Below, one piece after another: positions 61,094 to 64,000 of a stretch of 64,000 nucleotides of DNA. This DNA comes from Dermatophagoides farinae (taxonomy: Eukaryota; Arthropoda; Arachnida; Sarcoptiformes; Pyroglyphidae), in contig NC_134680.1 in assembly GCF_024713945.1 (NCBI RefSeq), positions 2,008,001 through 2,072,000 on the forward strand, in the 5' to 3' direction. A program made the position numbers and the translations under genes. Position 1 is the first letter of the stretch, and each line of letters begins with the position of its first letter. A model generated the notes under the pieces. The model had not been told where the DNA came from, ran no database searches, and was given only the letters and a program-made list of their open reading frames with translations.

Positions 61094-64000
61094 ATGATAT
61101 GATTTTTTTTCCATCTGGTTGAATATAACTACACAAAATAAAAATAAAAATTAAATAGGAATCATTCAGATTGATATATTTTTTTTGCTCTTAGTTCATA
61201 TTTGAAAAAAAAACAAAATCAAATTAACTAAATTGGTGTTTACATTGCGAACAAAATGAATGAATGAATGAATGAAATGGTGGAAAAAAACGAAAGAATG
61301 ATATGAGATTAGATTATCACTTCGATGAACAATGAATGTAAATGTTTGCGATTAAATAAAAAAAACAAAAAAAAACGAAAGAAAAATCTGATAAACGAAA
61401 CGACAGGACAAAAAGAAAAAATATAGACAGAACAATTTGGTTAATGGATCAAGAATAAATGTGGAATCCAAATGATAGAATGGCAAAAAAAAACGAGAAA
61501 CGAAAAAAGATGAGATAAGATTTTCAAAGAAATGTATGTAGTTTTTGCGTAAAAAAAAAGAAAATTTACATTTCAAATTTTTTTTTTGTCAAATTTTCTA
61601 GCCAAATTCACCTGTACTGTTATAATAGCAGAATTCTTAAAAAAAAAAAAATTTTTTATCAGAAAAAGAAATTCATATCCAACATTACAGACAGGCATAA
61701 TCAATTTTTTCTCGAAAAAAAAATCTAGATTCTATACACTAAGAACGCTGATAAAACACTTTTTTTATGGAATCAGTTCATTCAGTGAAAAAATTCAATG
61801 AAATGTGAAAAATCCAAAAAAAAAAAAAAAAAAAATGACAAAATAGATTCGCTCATTGGAATCGTTCTCTGAGTGTATATATTTTATGGATGTCATTTCA
61901 AGGCCCGGCAAGGATAACAAATGAAATGTGTTTTTTTTTCTTGACCAAACAAAACACATTTACACAACGAAAAAAGAATCCTATCACAATAATAGTATAT
62001 ATACTCTAGTTAGTAGTGTATTCAGTAAGTTAGTCCAAAAGTCAGTTATAAACAGGAAAAAAAAGTCACGTGCCCAACAAATGCCAAAATTTTTATCGTA
62101 TTTCCACCATAATAGTATGAATAAAATTTAGTTTGATTAATTAATTAATTATCTCCAATGAACATACACATGCACACAGGACAGAGACACGCCGTATATG
62201 TTTAATTAGATTTTTTTCATTCTATTTGTACCATTCATTCAAAACACACACACACAGTATGAGAGAAAGAAAAACGACAAAATCAAAAAAAAAAATCCAA
62301 AATTCATTCTATAGTGAATCATTCAATGATGATCATCATCATCGTTTGAAAAAAATGGATAAAAAAAAACGAGAATTAGATTCATTCAATATTCATAATA
62401 TTTAAATATGATTTCCATTCATAAGAAACGAATGAAACATTTATGAAGACAACATACAACAAACAAGAATCAAATAATAAATATTTCTGGGTGAATGGCC
62501 AATGATCATGATGATGATCATCAGATAATAATATTGGTAAATTGAACCAAAATAAAATCACACATTTTCATATATTAACCACACGACAACAACAACAACA
62601 ATAACAACAAAATTTGTATCACATATCGGATATTATATAATATATAATGTTATGTATTTCGATATACATGTATATATATGGATAACAAGAGATTTGACAA
62701 CCAACGGGACAATCATTAATCACCAAAAATATCAACATGAAATGAAACAGAATGAAATGATTCATAACAAGAATGAATAGAAATAAAAAAACAAACAAAC
62801 AAACAAACATACAACAATAACAACTATAGTGGCACAGCAATCTTATTTTGGGATTTATAGTTTAAAAAAAAAACAAAAATTTCAATTTTAAAAATAGACA
62901 AAAAAAAGAAATTAACTGGATTCAGAGAAAATAGAAAAAAAATTAAACAAAATATCCATTGCCATTATTCTTTATACGCTCAAATTTCATCAACTTTATC
63001 ATTTATTAAAACAGAGAAATTCTGATTGCCAAAAAAAAACAATAACAACAACAACAACATTGAAAACATCGACATTAACATATTCTTTCACAACAACGAC
63101 AACAACAATGACGAACCATAATAATCGTTTAATTTTATTGATGATAATTAAAAATTATGACATGTAAAATGTGTTTTACTATGTGTATTCAACATTGAAT
63201 TCACAATAATAAAATGGCAAAGTTTTCATCAACAACATTTCTGATTCAGGAATATTAGGGAAAAACGAAAAGAAAGAAAGAAAGAAAAAAAAAACAGTAG
63301 TAGTAAAATGTGTTCGATAAACATTTAAGTTTCAAATAATAATAAATTTTCGCATCTAAAAACTTGTATCCGAATATCATACAAATTTACTTTCATCGAT
63401 GTAAATAATCTGAAAAAAATAAAACAATTCTCAAGAATGGAATCATCATTAAATTTATCGTTGATTTTCGAATGTGTATATGTTATACAACCATTATTAT
63501 CACGATGACAACGAAAATTTCATACAAAAAATAAAAGTTGAAATATTTTTGTTGCTATAATGGTAGCAATGATGACAATAAATCTCATCATCATCACCAT
63601 GTGTTTGTGTGTGTGTGTGTGTATCGTTTTTAAAAAGTTTTTCTTCTTGTTGTTCGGAAGAATTCGGGAGAAAAATTTTTGTCTTAATCTTATTCACAAT
63701 TATTCTTTTCTCTACTGGCTCATTGTCAAAGTTGTGATTGTGAAAATTGTAGCCAATAATAACATTATAATCATTGATGACGATTCCAGATTGACTGATA
63801 TTTCCTCGTGTAATAGGCAAATGGATGGTGTGTGTGTGTGTGTGGGAATGAATTGATCTGGATCATCGTTTTCATTTCGTTCACACTTGTCACACTAAGA
63901 TATTAAACACAAACTTTATTTAAATTATTCTATTTTTTGTTTTTATCGATCAAACTCGAATTCCGAAACCATAAGTGAAAATATCCTCTTTTTTTTGGAA
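61094..64000. other. Intergenic region, right end, no gene seen
   Basis: A- and T-rich with short (CA)n, (GT)n (63600-63622, 63827-63843), (CAA)n (62586-62610, 63040-63058) and TTAATTAATTAATTA near 62136. No frame has protein-like composition or a splice chain. Confidence 0.6.

Overview
The window is eukaryotic nuclear DNA. It is strongly AT-rich, with many 7-20 nt A and T runs and dense (GA)n, (CA)n/(GT)n, (ATC/GAT)n and (CAA)n repeats. Introns carry canonical GT..AG ends, often only 62-96 bp long, and proteins are inflated with Gln, Asn, His, Ser and Asp runs. The protein families and this texture suggest an arthropod, most plausibly an astigmatid (dust-mite-like) mite. The species is an inference; no ribosomal or mitochondrial marker is present.

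Left end (1-1755, minus strand): two tandem, related, secreted Cys-containing proteins. The first is cut by the window edge; the second is a complete three-exon gene of about 255 residues.

Main locus (5740-31158, minus strand): one large gene whose 13 coding exons I could join with an unbroken frame. It encodes a Sidestep-family cell-surface receptor of about 1,883 residues: signal peptide, Ser/Thr-rich stalk, five Ig domains, a fibronectin-III region, an acidic juxtamembrane linker, one membrane span and a roughly 260-residue tail ending in a PDZ-ligand-like sequence. Its 11 kb fourth intron holds an intronless gene on the opposite strand (26058-26510) with its own TATA box and polyadenylation signal.

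Desert (31159-51208): about 20 kb with no supportable gene. It holds simple repeats and two striking perfect inverted repeats, one centred on a TGACTCA (AP-1-type) site and one made of back-to-back CCGGTTA motifs.

Right part, plus strand: a two-exon DRAM/FRAG1-family six-pass membrane protein (51209-52210) and a four-exon phytanoyl-CoA 2-hydroxylase (53781-55110). They are separated by a 185 bp (TA)n(AG)n microsatellite.

Mobile element (57156-61088): a 3.9 kb LTR retrotransposon of the Ty1/copia type. It has 243 bp LTRs that are identical by my reading, a TGAAT target-site duplication and a copia-type primer-binding site matching the internal tRNA-iMet half. Its protease-like ORF has lost the catalytic Asp, and no recognisable integrase, reverse transcriptase or RNase H is present. 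It looks like a recently mobilised non-autonomous element carrying long ORFs of unknown origin, and is the most novel item in the window. The rest (61089-64000) is intergenic.
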